Positions 7,945-22,617 of a stretch of 64,000 nt of DNA are shown here, one piece after another. This DNA is from Nonomuraea cavernae. GTDB taxonomy: Bacteria; Actinomycetota; Actinomycetes; Streptosporangiales; Streptosporangiaceae. The notes beneath the pieces are model-generated. The model was not told where the DNA came from. It was given only the letters and a program-made list of their open reading frames with translations, and searched no databases. A program made the position numbers and the translations under genes. Each line of letters opens with the position of its first letter. The first letter of the stretch is position 1. Where the stretch lies: NCBI RefSeq assembly GCF_014646355.1, contig NZ_BMNH01000017.1, positions 32,537 to 96,536 of the forward strand. The letters run 5' to 3'.

Positions 7945-9623
7945 GGTTTGACGGTAGCCGCCTGCCAGGCGTCCACGATGCCCCTGCCGTAAAAACCGTT
8001 CTTGGACGCGCCGCCTTCACAGGTGTGGGTGTCGACCTCCCCGTAGACCTCGTAGGCGTAGGCCCGGGGCGACGGGCACGCCTTCCGCTTGGCCGTCCGG
8101 TAGAGGAGCTTCTCGACGGTGGCGGGGGCGAGGGTGACGCCGCCCGTGCCGGGTTTGCCGAAGCGGCTGATCAGGAGGGCGGCGACGCCGGTCGCGTGCG
8201 GAGCGGCCATCGAGGTGCCGTCGAGATACTGGTAGTAGGAGCACGTGCCACCGGAGCAGTCGCGGACGACGTCGGCGGTCTTCGGCTTGCCGGAGCGGTC
8301 GATCTTGCCGCTGGCGCGGAGCACGGCCTCCGGTGCGGCGGCCAGGATCGACCGGGTGGGCGAGCCGCCCTTGCCGTCGAGCGAGTCGCCGCCGGGCGCG
8401 GCCAGGTCGGCCTGCTCGACGCCGTAGTCGCTGTAGATGGCCTTGCGCCCGGAGGGGCCGACGGAGGTGATGGAGATGACGCCGTTGGTCTCGGCGGGCA
8501 CGTTGAGGCAGGAGTTGTCGATCTTGCGGATCCGCTCGGAGCCGCGCGGATAGCCGGGACTGTCCTTGTCGACGGCGGGTTTGCCGAGGTCGGTGGCGCC
8601 GTTGCCGAGCGCGGAGATGAGCGTCACGCCCTTGCCGCGGGCGTAGTCGACGGCCCGCTGCATACCGGTGATGATGGCCCGCTGTTCGAGGCGTTCCTTC
8701 TCGCTGTCGGACTTGTTGCCGGCGCAGTTGAACAGCCAGGGGTCGACGTAGTAGCTCATGTTCACCACGTCGACGCCGATGTCGGCGGCGTAGGCGAGCG
8801 CGTCGAGGCTGGGCTTGAGGAAGAAGAAGCCGGAGTCCTGCCCGGCCCGGATGTTGACCAGTTGCACGCCGGGGGCGACGCCGGCGATGCCGATGTTGTT
8901 GAGCGGCGAGGCGATCGTGCTGGCCACGTGCGTGCCGTGGCCGTCGTCGTCCTGGTCGACGGGGTCCTTGCAGGTGCTGACCTCGCAGGCGCCGTCGAGG
9001 GTGTCGCCGTTCTCGTCCTTCGGCCTGTCGGTGACGAAGTTGCGGCTGAGCTCGCGGTTGAAGTTGGGGGCGATGTCGGGGTGCTTGCCGTCGATGCCGG
9101 TGTCGATGACGCCGACGAGCACCTTCCTGTTGCCGGGGACCTTGGTGTTCGCCCGGTCGGCGCCGATCATCTTCATGTCCCACTGGCGGGGGGCGAGCGG
9201 TTCGCCGGACGGGTTCGCCCGGGTGATCGACGACTCGTCGGGAAAGGTGCCGGCGACGGGCCGGCCGGCGGCGAAGCCGATGCGCCGGTCCGGCGAGACG
9301 CCGACGATGGCCCGGTCGGAGCCGAGGCCGTGCACGAAGGCGTCTCCGTCGCCCTGTGCCATGAGGTAGCCGAGCCTGGTGTCGCCGCCGGTGGTCTCAC
9401 CGCCGGCGCGCCTGACGGCCGCGACCGCCTCGCTCTGCCGGCCGGCGGCGTAGAAGACGAGATACTGGCCGGCGCGCGAGCCGGTCAGGGGCGCGCTGGG
9501 CGAGCTCGTCTCGGGGGTGGTGGGCGGGTCGGCCGTGACCCTGCCGGGGGTGCCGGGGGATCCACAGGCGGCCACTGAGACCGCGGTGGCCACGGCCGCC
9601 AGGCAGGAGGCGACTCGCCGCAT
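7941..9623 (-). CDS. Secreted subtilisin-like serine peptidase (S8), lipoprotein
   Basis: 560 residues. A signal peptide with a cysteine at residue 20 (SVAAC-GSPGTPG) suggests lipid anchoring outside the membrane. A Pro/Ser/Thr linker is followed by an inhibitor-I9-like prodomain region (about 50-125: GQYLVFYAAGRQSEAVAAVRRAGG). The catalytic triad is complete: Asp174 in GVIDTGIDGKHPD, His232 in DGHGTHVAS and Ser471 in DGTSMAAPHATG; the oxyanion Asn lies in SALGNGATD. Four extra cysteines (for example GACEVSTCKD) may form disulfides. The start at 9623 lies after a 257-nt intergenic region. Its target is unknown; it overlaps the DUF2784 gene. Confidence 0.94.
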   Translation of the reverse strand: MRRVASCLAAVATAVSVAACGSPGTPGRVTADPPTTPETSSPSAPLTGSRAGQYLVFYAAGRQSEAVAAVRRAGGETTGGDTRLGYLMAQGDGDAFVHGLGSDRAIVGVSPDRRIGFAAGRPVAGTFPDESSITRANPSGEPLAPRQWDMKMIGADRANTKVPGNRKVLVGVIDTGIDGKHPDIAPNFNRELSRNFVTDRPKDENGDTLDGACEVSTCKDPVDQDDDGHGTHVASTIASPLNNIGIAGVAPGVQLVNIRAGQDSGFFFLKPSLDALAYAADIGVDVVNMSYYVDPWLFNCAGNKSDSEKERLEQRAIITGMQRAVDYARGKGVTLISALGNGATDLGKPAVDKDSPGYPRGSERIRKIDNSCLNVPAETNGVISITSVGPSGRKAIYSDYGVEQADLAAPGGDSLDGKGGSPTRSILAAAPEAVLRASGKIDRSGKPKTADVVRDCSGGTCSYYQYLDGTSMAAPHATGVAALLISRFGKPGTGGVTLAPATVEKLLYRTAKRKACPSPRAYAYEVYGEVDTHTCEGGASKNGFYGRGIVDAWQAATVKP

Positions 9624-9836
9624 TCTTCCCCCATTCTTCGCGTATCAGCAGAAAATGCATCTTCCCTGCGCCCATCGGGTGATGCAACCGAGAGGCGGAC
9701 TTACGTTGCAATTTACGGCACAGCTGACAGTTTCCTGACATCGAGGTAGATCATTAGAGGTGCCGTGAAGAGCGGACAAAGCCCCTTCCAGAGCGCTTTT
9801 ACCTACGCCGCGTCCGGTGTCGCCGGTACGACGACG

Positions 9837-9868
9837 AACGCCCGCCCAGAGGAACCCGGGCGGGCGTT
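9837..9868 (-). terminator. Hairpin terminator downstream of gltD
   Basis: A perfect 11-bp stem (AACGCCCGCCC / GGGCGGGCGTT) encloses a 10-nt loop just after the gltD stop (9881 on the minus strand). No T-tract follows. It closes the leftward gltB-gltD unit and separates it from the S8 peptidase gene. Confidence 0.75.
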
Positions 9869-9880
9869 CACGACGGCTCG

Positions 9881-11359
<1,479 letters not shown>

Positions 11360-11440
11360 CGGATACGCCTCCCTTGTCGCTGAAGATGCCTGTCGCCGCC
11401 GAGGCGGGCCGCCCGTCCAGGCGCGGCCGGTCGCGGCGGG

Positions 11441-15949
<4,509 letters not shown>

Positions 15950-16174
15950 TGAATCCCTCCCGTCGTCTTCGTCTGTCTTGAACTGCTCTACAGGCGGGGA
16001 CGACGTTGGCCCTGCTGCGCGTTGTGGGTAGAGGTTACATCACCCTGCCGGAATGGTGCCCACCACGTCCACATTGCGAACCTTGCCGCCATCCCGACAT
16101 TCGGCACCATATGTCCCAAACGCCGAGATACATGGCCGGAATTCCCCGAACCTCCTCCCGATAGGGTTGGCCCC

Positions 16175-17704
16175 ATGGATCGTGAGGGCGTCGAACACCT
16201 GCTCGGCGAGGCCGGGGCGGACAGCAGGCGGCTCAGGCACGCGCTGACGCTCCTCTGCGACGGCCAGTGGTGGGCCCTGGCCGACCTGGTGCGCGAGACG
16301 GCGACGTCGAGGCGGACGATCGAGGAGCTGCTGCGCGAGGTGGAGCTGGAGCGCTCCGGCGACCGGTTCCGGGTGCCGCTCCCCCACACTCCCGGCTACC
16401 AGCACCTGCTGGCCATGGCGCCGCCTCCCGAGGACCCGGTGGCCCACCTGGTCCCCCACTACCGCCACGTGCTGGAACGCCTCGAGGACCTGGTCGCCAA
16501 GGCCCCGCGCGGCCGCCACGTCCTCGACCACGTCGCGGCGACGCCCGAGACGGTGCTGCGCCGGGCCCTGCTGCTCGGCGCCCGGTTCTGGCTGCCGGGC
16601 TCGCGGCTGCTGTGCGTCGGCGACCACGACCTGACCTCTCTGGCCGTCAAGCTGGTCCACCCCGAGACCGACGTCACGGTGGTCGACATCGACGAGCGCA
16701 TCCTGGCCTACCTCGACGAGCAGGATCTGGGCGTCCGCACCCGCTGGGCCGACCTGCGGCTGGGCCTGCCTCCGTCCGCGACCGGCCACGACCTGGCCAT
16801 CACCGACCCGCCGTACACACCGGAGGGGGTGGGGCTGTTCGTGGCCCGCGCGCTCGAAGGCCTCAAGCCGGGTGGGCGCGTCGCGCTGGCCTACGGCGCC
16901 AGCGAGCGCACACCCGCGCTGGCACTGAAGGTGCAGAGCTCGCTCGCGGACCTCAACCTGGTCTCTGAGGCCATCTATCCCGACTTCAACCGCTATTTCG
17001 GGGCCGAGGCGATCGGCTCCGCCGCCGACCTCTATCTCCTGTGCCCCACCGGCAAGACCCGGCCCGCCGTCACGGCCCGCCTCGACCGTCTCTCCACCGC
17101 CATCTACACCCAGGGGCCCCAGTCGGTCGAGTCGGCCCCGGCCGCCCTGCCCTCGGCGGCCGGCGACGCCGAGTTGCTGGTCGGCGACTGGCCCAAGGAG
17201 CTGACCCAGCCGCGGACGAGGCTCTCGACCTGGCTGGCCAAGCCGCACGCGACCGCGCCGGCCAGCGTGGCCGTCGCCGTCCCTCCCGGCCTGGAGGCCG
17301 CCCTTCCGCGCCTCCTGCTCGCCACCCGCGCCGCTCACGTGCGCGTGCTGGTGACGGACCCGCCGCCGCTGCCCGACGTGCTGTCCGCCGTCTACACGTG
17401 CGCGCCCGCCGACGGCGGCCTCGACGCCGTACGCCGCCCGCAGCCCACCGGCGACGCCGACCTGGTGCTGCGCCGCATCCTCGACAACGGCCACGGCAAG
17501 CTGGCCAACACCTGGCGCGAGGGCCTCATCGCGGTGGCCCGCGCCCAGGGAGGGTCGCTCACCAAGAACGAAGCCCGCGCGCTGATCGGCCAGGTGGCCC
17601 CCTGGTGCGAGGCGCTCACCCCGCTGGAGGCGCCGCTGCACCGCCTGGCCGGCCTGCGCGCGCAGGTCGCCACCACGGTGGCCGCGCTGTCGGGCACGAC
17701 CTGA
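16175..17704 (+). CDS. Branched-chain polyamine synthase (BpsA)-like protein
   Basis: 509 residues. The N-terminus (LLCDGQWWALADLVRETATSRRTIEELLREVE) is a winged-helix-like segment. The core is a Rossmann methyltransferase-like fold: SRLLCVGDHDLTSLAVKL, TDVTVVDIDERILAYLDE and the catalytic-type motif LAITDPPYTPEGVGLFVARAL. This is the arrangement of N4-bis(aminopropyl)spermidine synthase (BpsA, DUF43), which transfers aminopropyl groups from decarboxylated S-adenosylmethionine in thermophiles. The last ~170 residues are an extra, poorly conserved region. Mesophilic actinobacteria carry this family; its substrate there is, as far as I know, not established. It is divergent from gltB (225 nt apart) and convergent with the next gene. 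Confidence 0.8.
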   Translation: MDREGVEHLLGEAGADSRRLRHALTLLCDGQWWALADLVRETATSRRTIEELLREVELERSGDRFRVPLPHTPGYQHLLAMAPPPEDPVAHLVPHYRHVLERLEDLVAKAPRGRHVLDHVAATPETVLRRALLLGARFWLPGSRLLCVGDHDLTSLAVKLVHPETDVTVVDIDERILAYLDEQDLGVRTRWADLRLGLPPSATGHDLAITDPPYTPEGVGLFVARALEGLKPGGRVALAYGASERTPALALKVQSSLADLNLVSEAIYPDFNRYFGAEAIGSAADLYLLCPTGKTRPAVTARLDRLSTAIYTQGPQSVESAPAALPSAAGDAELLVGDWPKELTQPRTRLSTWLAKPHATAPASVAVAVPPGLEAALPRLLLATRAAHVRVLVTDPPPLPDVLSAVYTCAPADGGLDAVRRPQPTGDADLVLRRILDNGHGKLANTWREGLIAVARAQGGSLTKNEARALIGQVAPWCEALTPLEAPLHRLAGLRAQVATTVAALSGTT

Positions 17705-17714
17705 CGCACGCGCG

Positions 17715-18314
17715 TCAGCCCGCGGCCAGCACCCGTGACTGCACCACGTGGCCCAGGCGGTCGAGGGCGATGAGGTTGGCGACCAGCTCGGTCGCGGCCC
17801 GCGGCCCGGCCGCGCCGGCCCAGCTGACCGTGACGTAGTGGCCCAGCGCGCGCACCGCCGCCCGGCTGTGGCGCGGGTCGAAGGAGACGGCCTGCTGGAC
17901 GAAGCCGTCCTTGGCGAGCCCGGCCACCAGGGCGTCCGCCGAACGCCCGTCGGGCAGGTTGAAGATGACGAACTGCCCGGCTCCCGAAGGGCCGGTGTAG
18001 GTGGCCCGCAACGCCTGCGTGCAGCCGGCGGCGTCGGCTCCCCACAGGAGTTCGCCGCAGTCGTCGAACTCCTCGGCCGAGACCCGGCTGAGCGGCCCCA
18101 GTGTCCGGTTGGCGGGCGTGAAGACCTCGTCCAGGGTCAGCGGCCTGGTGTCGGCCTGGCGTGAGTCGATGACCGCGTAGAGGGCCGAGGTGGGTTCGGC
18201 TCGGAAGACCGCCGGCCGGGGGCGGTCGCGGCCCAGGAGCAGCCAGGCGCCCGCGGCCAGCACCGCGAGCACGGTGGTGGCGGCGAGCGGGATGACGAGG
18301 CGGCGGCGCGTCAC
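17715..18314 (-). CDS. Membrane-anchored protein, paralogue of its upstream neighbour
   Basis: 199 residues: a short basic N-terminus, one TM helix (IPLAATTVLAVLAAGAWLLL), then an extracytoplasmic domain. The domain has two cysteines (EFDDCGELLWG...AGCTQAL), RATYTG, QFVIFNLPDGRSADALVAGL and a C-terminal ALGHYVTVSWAG. The same landmarks occur in the next gene upstream (18311-19153: DTDCTAALWG, ECSQAARGVYTS, TLLNLRDGQAANALVEAL, ALGHYVGLVWIG), so this is a tandem duplicate. Its start overlaps that gene's stop (18311-18314). I do not recognise a named family. Confidence 0.75.
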   Translation of the reverse strand: MTRRRLVIPLAATTVLAVLAAGAWLLLGRDRPRPAVFRAEPTSALYAVIDSRQADTRPLTLDEVFTPANRTLGPLSRVSAEEFDDCGELLWGADAAGCTQALRATYTGPSGAGQFVIFNLPDGRSADALVAGLAKDGFVQQAVSFDPRHSRAAVRALGHYVTVSWAGAAGPRAATELVANLIALDRLGHVVQSRVLAAG

Positions 18315-19153
18315 GACCCCGGCCCCGTGATCGCGACGACCCGCCGGTAGACCGCCTTCTCCGCGCCCCGCAGGGTCAGCGCGAGCGACACGAAGTCGTC
18401 CCTGGCCGTGGGCTCCGCGCCGTCGGCCCGGCCGATCCAGACCAGCCCGACGTAGTGGCCCAGCGCGTAGCCGCCGCCCTCGGTGTGGGCGCCCTGTGGG
18501 AAGGACGCCTGGTCACTGGCGAGCAGGCGGGTCCAGCCGCCCCGGTAGCCGGTCTTCAGCGCCTCGACGAGCGCGTTGGCGGCCTGGCCGTCGCGCAGGT
18601 TGAGCAGGGTGTACTGGGCGACGTAGCGGCCATCGGAGCTGGTGTAGACGCCGCGCGCCGCCTGGCTGCACTCGGCCTCGGCCACCGCGTCGAGCAACTG
18701 CCGGCCCCAGAGGGCGGCGGTGCAGTCGGTGTCGAGCTTGTGCGCGACGAGCTTGAGCGTGAGCTTCTTCTCGCCGTTGAGCGTTCTGTGCCCGAACACC
18801 TCCTTCTGGGTGAGCGCCTTGCCGTCCTTGGCCCGGTCGGTGACCGGCTGGAACAGCTTGGGCGACGGCCAGCCGTGGTAGACCTCGGGGATCACCACGT
18901 CGGTGCCGAACATGGCCGCGCTGGCCCGCCGCTCGGGCGCGTAGTCGCCGAGCGTGACGACGAACGCCACGAACCCGGACGCCAGGGCGAGCACGCCCAC
19001 GACGGAGGTGATGACGACCAGGAGTTTCTGCCGCTCGGGCGGCACTCCCCAGTCGGTGAGCAGCGGCAGCTGCCAGTCGGAACGCGGGGTGCGGCGCCGC
19101 TTGCGCGTGGCCGGTCTGGGGCCGGTGCGCGGAGCCTGTCTCGGCCCGCTCAC
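18311..19153 (-). CDS. Membrane-anchored protein of unknown function (paralogous pair)
   Basis: 280 residues. A basic cytoplasmic N-terminus of about 45 residues (RKRRRTPRSDWQLPLLTDWG) precedes one TM helix (LLVVITSVVGVLALASGFVAFVV) and an extracytoplasmic domain homologous to the downstream gene product. The conserved cysteine pair probably forms a disulfide, which would fit the thiol-disulfide proteins encoded upstream in the same leftward string. GTG at 19153 overlaps the stop of the VIT-family gene by 4 nt, the reason for choosing this start. No function can be assigned. Confidence 0.75.
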   Translation of the reverse strand: MSGPRQAPRTGPRPATRKRRRTPRSDWQLPLLTDWGVPPERQKLLVVITSVVGVLALASGFVAFVVTLGDYAPERRASAAMFGTDVVIPEVYHGWPSPKLFQPVTDRAKDGKALTQKEVFGHRTLNGEKKLTLKLVAHKLDTDCTAALWGRQLLDAVAEAECSQAARGVYTSSDGRYVAQYTLLNLRDGQAANALVEALKTGYRGGWTRLLASDQASFPQGAHTEGGGYALGHYVGLVWIGRADGAEPTARDDFVSLALTLRGAEKAVYRRVVAITGPGS

Positions 19154-19854
19154 AGCCCCGACGCCCCGATCAGGCTGCCGAGCCCGTAGGTGAGCGCGGC
19201 CGCGAGCGCGCCGACGACGAGCTGGCGCAGGCCGGAGTACCACCAGGAGCGCGCCGTCACCGCCGACACCAGCGCCCCCGCGCCGAACAGGGCCAAGCAG
19301 GAGACGATCGCCGACAGCCACAGGCTCGTGACGCCGAACAGGTAGGGCAGCAGCGGCAGCACCGCGCCGACGGAGAACGACAGGAACGACGAGAGGGCGG
19401 CCAGCCGTGGCGATGGCAGGTCGTGCGGGTCGATGCCCAGCTCGTTGCGGGTGTGGACCTGCAGGGCCTGCTCCGGGTCGCGCGAGATCTGGTCGGCCAC
19501 CTGCCCGGCGAGCTCCGGCTGGACGCCCTTGTCGACGAAGTCCTGGGCCAGCTCGTCCCGCTCGTCCTCGGGGTTGCCTTCGAGCTCGCGCCGCTCGACG
19601 GCGATCTCGGCCAGGGCGAGCTCACGCTGGCTGGCCACCGAGACGAACTCGCCGCCGGCCATCGAGAAGGCGCCCGCCGCCAGCCCGGCGACACCCGCCA
19701 GAGCGATGATCTTGGTGTTGGCGGTGCCGCCCGCGACGCCGGCGATGAGCGCGAAGTTGGACACCAGGCCGTCCATCGCCCCGAACACCGACGGCCGCAG
19801 CCAGCCGCCGGTCACGTCGCGGTGCTGGTGGTGCCTCTCCGCGCGCTGACTCAT
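19150..19854 (-). CDS. VIT1/CCC1-family iron/manganese transporter
   Basis: 234 residues. The N-terminal pair of helices (SVFGAMDGLVSNFALIAGVAGG; IIALAGVAGLAAGAFSMAGGEFVSVASQRE) is the VIT signature; the Asp in GAMDGLVSN and Glu in GGEFVS are the metal-path residues of the family. A cytoplasmic acidic helix rich in Glu follows (AEIAVERRELEGNPEDERDELA), then three C-terminal helices. These proteins move Fe2+ or Mn2+ out of the cytosol. The gene overlaps lgt upstream (ATGA at 19851-19854) and the paralogous membrane protein downstream. Confidence 0.9.
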   Translation of the reverse strand: MSQRAERHHQHRDVTGGWLRPSVFGAMDGLVSNFALIAGVAGGTANTKIIALAGVAGLAAGAFSMAGGEFVSVASQRELALAEIAVERRELEGNPEDERDELAQDFVDKGVQPELAGQVADQISRDPEQALQVHTRNELGIDPHDLPSPRLAALSSFLSFSVGAVLPLLPYLFGVTSLWLSAIVSCLALFGAGALVSAVTARSWWYSGLRQLVVGALAAALTYGLGSLIGASGL

Positions 19855-20951
19855 CGCGCGTTCTTCTCCTCCGGCACGGCCTGTCGCACACTCGCACCGG
19901 TCTCCCCGGAACCATCGGTGTCGACGGGAACGACGGACGCCTTGGTGTCTCCGGAACCATCGGACGAAGAGTCACCGGCCGCATCAGCCTGATCCGCCTG
20001 ACCGGCCCTGTCAGCCTGGTCAGCCTGGTCCCCCTGATCATCCTGGTGGGCCTGATCCACGTCGTCGGCCTGATCCGCCTGGTGGGCGGGATCGGCCTGG
20101 TGGTCTGAGCCGTCGCCGCCCGGCGTGACGACGATCTCCTCGGTGTCCTTGCGGCGGGTGACCCAGATGTAGACCAGCGCGCCGACGAACAGCACGATCG
20201 AGGTCCACTGGTTGATCCGCAACCCCAGGAAGTGCACCGCGTGGTCGACTCCGCCCACCGGGTCGATCCGCAGCCCCTCGATCCAGAACCGGCCGAAGGT
20301 GTAGCCGGCGACGTAGACGGCGAACAGCCGCCCATGGTGCAGCGCGAACCGCCTGCCCACGAAGATCAGCGCGAAGCCGAGCGCCAGGTTCCAGATCGAC
20401 TCGTACAGGAAGGTCGGGTGGTAGAGCACGCCGGGCTCGCCGCCGTGGTCGGGGTCGATCTCCAGGCCCCACGGCAGCGTGGTCGGCGAACCGTACAGCT
20501 CCTGGTTGAACCAGTTGCCCCAGCGCCCGATCGCCTGGGCGAACGCGATGCCCGGCGCGACGGTGTCGGCCACGGCGCCGAGGGACAGCCCGCGGCGGCG
20601 GCAGGCCAGCCACACGCCCACGCCGCCGAGCGCGATCGCGCCCCAGATGCCCAGCCCGCCCTCCCAGATGAACAGCGCCTGGTAGGGCTCCTTGATCGCG
20701 CGCGGGCCGAAGTAGGTCTGCCAGTCGGTGATGACGTGGTAGAGGCGGCCGCCGATGAGGCCGAAGATCACCGCGGGCACGGCGATGTCGATGATCGTGC
20801 CCGCCTGGCCGCCGCGGGCACGCCAGCGGCGCTCGCTCAGCCAGACGGCGACGACGACTCCGAGGACGATGCACAGGGCATAGGCCCGGATCGGAACGAA
20901 TCCGAGATACCAGACCCCCTCGGAAGGGCTGGGAATCGAGGCAAGGGGCAT
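19851..20951 (-). CDS. lgt: Prolipoprotein diacylglyceryl transferase with a repetitive acidic tail
   Basis: 366 residues. Lgt transfers diacylglycerol from phosphatidylglycerol to the lipobox cysteine of prolipoproteins, the first step of lipoprotein maturation; several lipoproteins are encoded in this window. The signature GRWGNWFNQELYG, the HPTFLYES segment and about seven membrane helices are present, with the essential region FGLIGGRLYHVITDW. The last ~90 residues are not part of the enzyme fold: a low-complexity Asp/Gln/Ala tail with repeating QADQAD-type units, then Ser/Asp/Gly. The ATG at 20951 has no strong ribosome-binding site. Position downstream of trp genes is the usual actinobacterial context. 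Confidence 0.96.
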   Translation of the reverse strand: MPLASIPSPSEGVWYLGFVPIRAYALCIVLGVVVAVWLSERRWRARGGQAGTIIDIAVPAVIFGLIGGRLYHVITDWQTYFGPRAIKEPYQALFIWEGGLGIWGAIALGGVGVWLACRRRGLSLGAVADTVAPGIAFAQAIGRWGNWFNQELYGSPTTLPWGLEIDPDHGGEPGVLYHPTFLYESIWNLALGFALIFVGRRFALHHGRLFAVYVAGYTFGRFWIEGLRIDPVGGVDHAVHFLGLRINQWTSIVLFVGALVYIWVTRRKDTEEIVVTPGGDGSDHQADPAHQADQADDVDQAHQDDQGDQADQADRAGQADQADAAGDSSSDGSGDTKASVVPVDTDGSGETGASVRQAVPEEKNAR

Positions 20952-20978
20952 GTCAGGTGAGGGTAGCGGACGCTGGGG

Positions 20979-21731
20979 CTACTTGGCCGCCCCCGTGACC
21001 TGATCGCGCAGTTGCTGTGGCGCGAAGGCGACGGAGTTGTCCAGTGGCCGGCCGTCGAGCTTGACGGTCGGCGTGCCCTCGATTTTCTGCTCCTTGCCGA
21101 TCTTGTCACTGTAGGCGGCCTGGGCCTGCGCGTACTTCTGGCTGGTGACGCAGCTCTCGAAGTCGGGCGAGGTCACCCCCGCGTCCTTGCCCCACGCGAC
21201 CAGATCGTCGATCTTGAAGCCCTGGGCGGTCTCGCTGGGCTGGTTGTCGAACAGAAGGGTGTGGTAGGCGGACCACTGCTTGCCGTCGCTGACGCAGCGG
21301 GAAGCGGCGCCCGCGCGGATCGAGTTGCCCCGCGTCGGGTCCTGGCTGAAGATCGTGATGGGGTGGTAGACCACCTTGGCCTTGCCCTCGGCCGCGAGGT
21401 TCTTGAAGGTCTGCCCGCTCACCTCCTCCAGCTGCTTGCAGGCGGGACACTGGAAGTCCTCGTAGATGTCGATGACCGGCTTCGTGACACCCTGCCTGGC
21501 CATCACCACGCCGCCGTCGGCCTGAACGGTGATCGGCGCCAGCGCGCCGCCCGCCTCCTCCGACTGTGACCTGTTGGCGGCGTACAGCCAGCCGGCCCCG
21601 ACCGCCGCCAGCGCGATCACACCCACGGTCACGTACGTCGTGACACGTTTGCGCTGCTCCCGCTTGCGATCGGCGGCCTGCTGCTCCCTGATCTTGTCAC
21701 GCGCCGACTTCTGGCGGTCGCCCTTGCCCAT
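20979..21731 (-). CDS. Membrane-anchored thioredoxin-fold (DsbA-like) protein
   Basis: 250 residues. A basic N-terminus (KSARDKIREQQAADRKREQRKR) precedes one TM helix (VTVGVIALAAVGAGWLYAA) and an extracytoplasmic DsbA-type thioredoxin domain with active site FQCPACKQLEE (about residue 95) and cis-Pro in EGTPTVKLDGRPL. A second cysteine pair (SRCVSDGK, FESCVTS) is in the helical insertion. It probably forms or isomerises disulfides in exported proteins. Its ATG overlaps the stop of the MauE-like gene by one base, and the two are likely redox partners. Confidence 0.92.
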   Translation of the reverse strand: MGKGDRQKSARDKIREQQAADRKREQRKRVTTYVTVGVIALAAVGAGWLYAANRSQSEEAGGALAPITVQADGGVVMARQGVTKPVIDIYEDFQCPACKQLEEVSGQTFKNLAAEGKAKVVYHPITIFSQDPTRGNSIRAGAASRCVSDGKQWSAYHTLLFDNQPSETAQGFKIDDLVAWGKDAGVTSPDFESCVTSQKYAQAQAAYSDKIGKEQKIEGTPTVKLDGRPLDNSVAFAPQQLRDQVTGAAK

Positions 21732-22261
21732 CAGGCAGTCTCCTCTTCAAGGTCGAGTACGCGTTCCCCGCCCGCCAGGCCGAGAGGCGAGTCGAGCGCG
21801 AAGCGCCCAGGCGGGAACCACACGGTCCAGGCACCCAGCAGCACCAGGCCGAAGTCGCGGACGATGTCGAGCAGGTAGCTCGGCTCCTGTCCGGCCGCGA
21901 GCTCGCCTCCGCCACCGAAGCAGCCGCAGTCGATCCGCAGGCCATTGGCCCACGCCCAGGCGATGCCGAACACGAACGCCAGCATGAGCAGCGCGGCGAT
22001 CACTCCGGCCACCCGGGTCAGCAGGCCGACGACCAGCAGAACACCGACCACGACCTCCAGGATCGGCAGGCCGTAGCCCACGGTCGTGGCGATCGAGTCG
22101 GGCAGCAACCGGTATGCCTTGACCGCCACGACGGAGTCGGACGGGTTGCCGATCTTCAGCCAGCCGGCCGCTATCAGCACCACGCCCAGAACGAGCCGGG
22201 CGACGGTCGTCACCCAGGGTATCGCTGCTCGCACATGGTGCGACGGTTGCGACGCGGTCAC
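21731..22261 (-). CDS. MauE/DoxX-like redox membrane protein
   Basis: 176 residues, four TM helices (VARLVLGVVLIAAGWLKIG, YGLPILEVVVGVLLVVGLL, GVIAALLMLAFVFGIAWAW, VRDFGLVLLGAWTVWF). The conserved DCGCFGG cysteine motif sits at the third-to-fourth helix turn, as in MauE-type proteins that pair with membrane thioredoxins. It probably relays electrons or oxidising power to the thioredoxin-fold protein encoded immediately downstream. The 1.1-kb repeat region lies directly upstream of its start. Confidence 0.88.
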   Translation of the reverse strand: MTASQPSHHVRAAIPWVTTVARLVLGVVLIAAGWLKIGNPSDSVVAVKAYRLLPDSIATTVGYGLPILEVVVGVLLVVGLLTRVAGVIAALLMLAFVFGIAWAWANGLRIDCGCFGGGGELAAGQEPSYLLDIVRDFGLVLLGAWTVWFPPGRFALDSPLGLAGGERVLDLEEETA

Positions 22262-22488
22262 GGGCCTTCTCCTTGTCTCTGCGCCGAGATGCGCACAGTA
22301 CCCGGAGCCATCCGATCACGCTGCGGATAAGCATGGGCTAAGACGTATTTCGCTCCTGTCCACCGTACCGGGTGGGCACATGTCCGGAAACCGCTGGTCA
22401 CTAGGCCTACCAGCGGCTCCGGGCAGCCGCGAGCGCCCATCCGTTCGGCGAATCGCGCCGCGCGCACCTGCCATGAGCCGTCGGTGCC

Positions 22489-22617
22489 GCGGAGGCGGGT
22501 GGGCGTTCCGGCCGACCGCGATTGCCCGGGGTCTGGTGATCCTGGCCTCCGGCCTTGGTCGGGCGCCGGGGTACTTGGCACGGTCTCAAGTCGGCCGGAA
22601 CGCCCACCCGCCTCCGC
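22489..22617 (+). repeat. Palindromic repeat element, copy A
   Basis: Two perfect 28-nt inverted arms (22489-22516 and 22590-22617; the left arm starts GCGGAGGCGGGTGGGC) enclose a 73-nt centre that starts CGCGATTGCCCGGGG and ends CACGGTCTCAA. Copy B at 23003-23131 is the same element in reverse orientation: arms identical, centre differing at about 12 of 73 positions, nearly all in the middle. The design resembles a small non-autonomous or REP/BIME-like mobile palindrome, or a structured RNA. Confidence 0.85.

Noticed and set aside
7559..8020. N-terminal extension of pyruvate kinase
   Set aside because: The frame stays open upstream, but that stretch is antisense-like Arg/Pro-rich sequence overlapping DUF2784; homology begins at VTRRAKIVCTLGP.
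16034..16060. GlnR box in the gltB/bpsA intergenic region
   Set aside because: GTTAC is followed by a plausible spacing but the second half (GAAAC-like) is missing.
22489..22617. Palindrome as an ordinary transcription terminator
   Set aside because: 28-bp arms with a 73-nt centre, duplicated in inverse orientation, are too long and too conserved; no gene ends immediately beside it.
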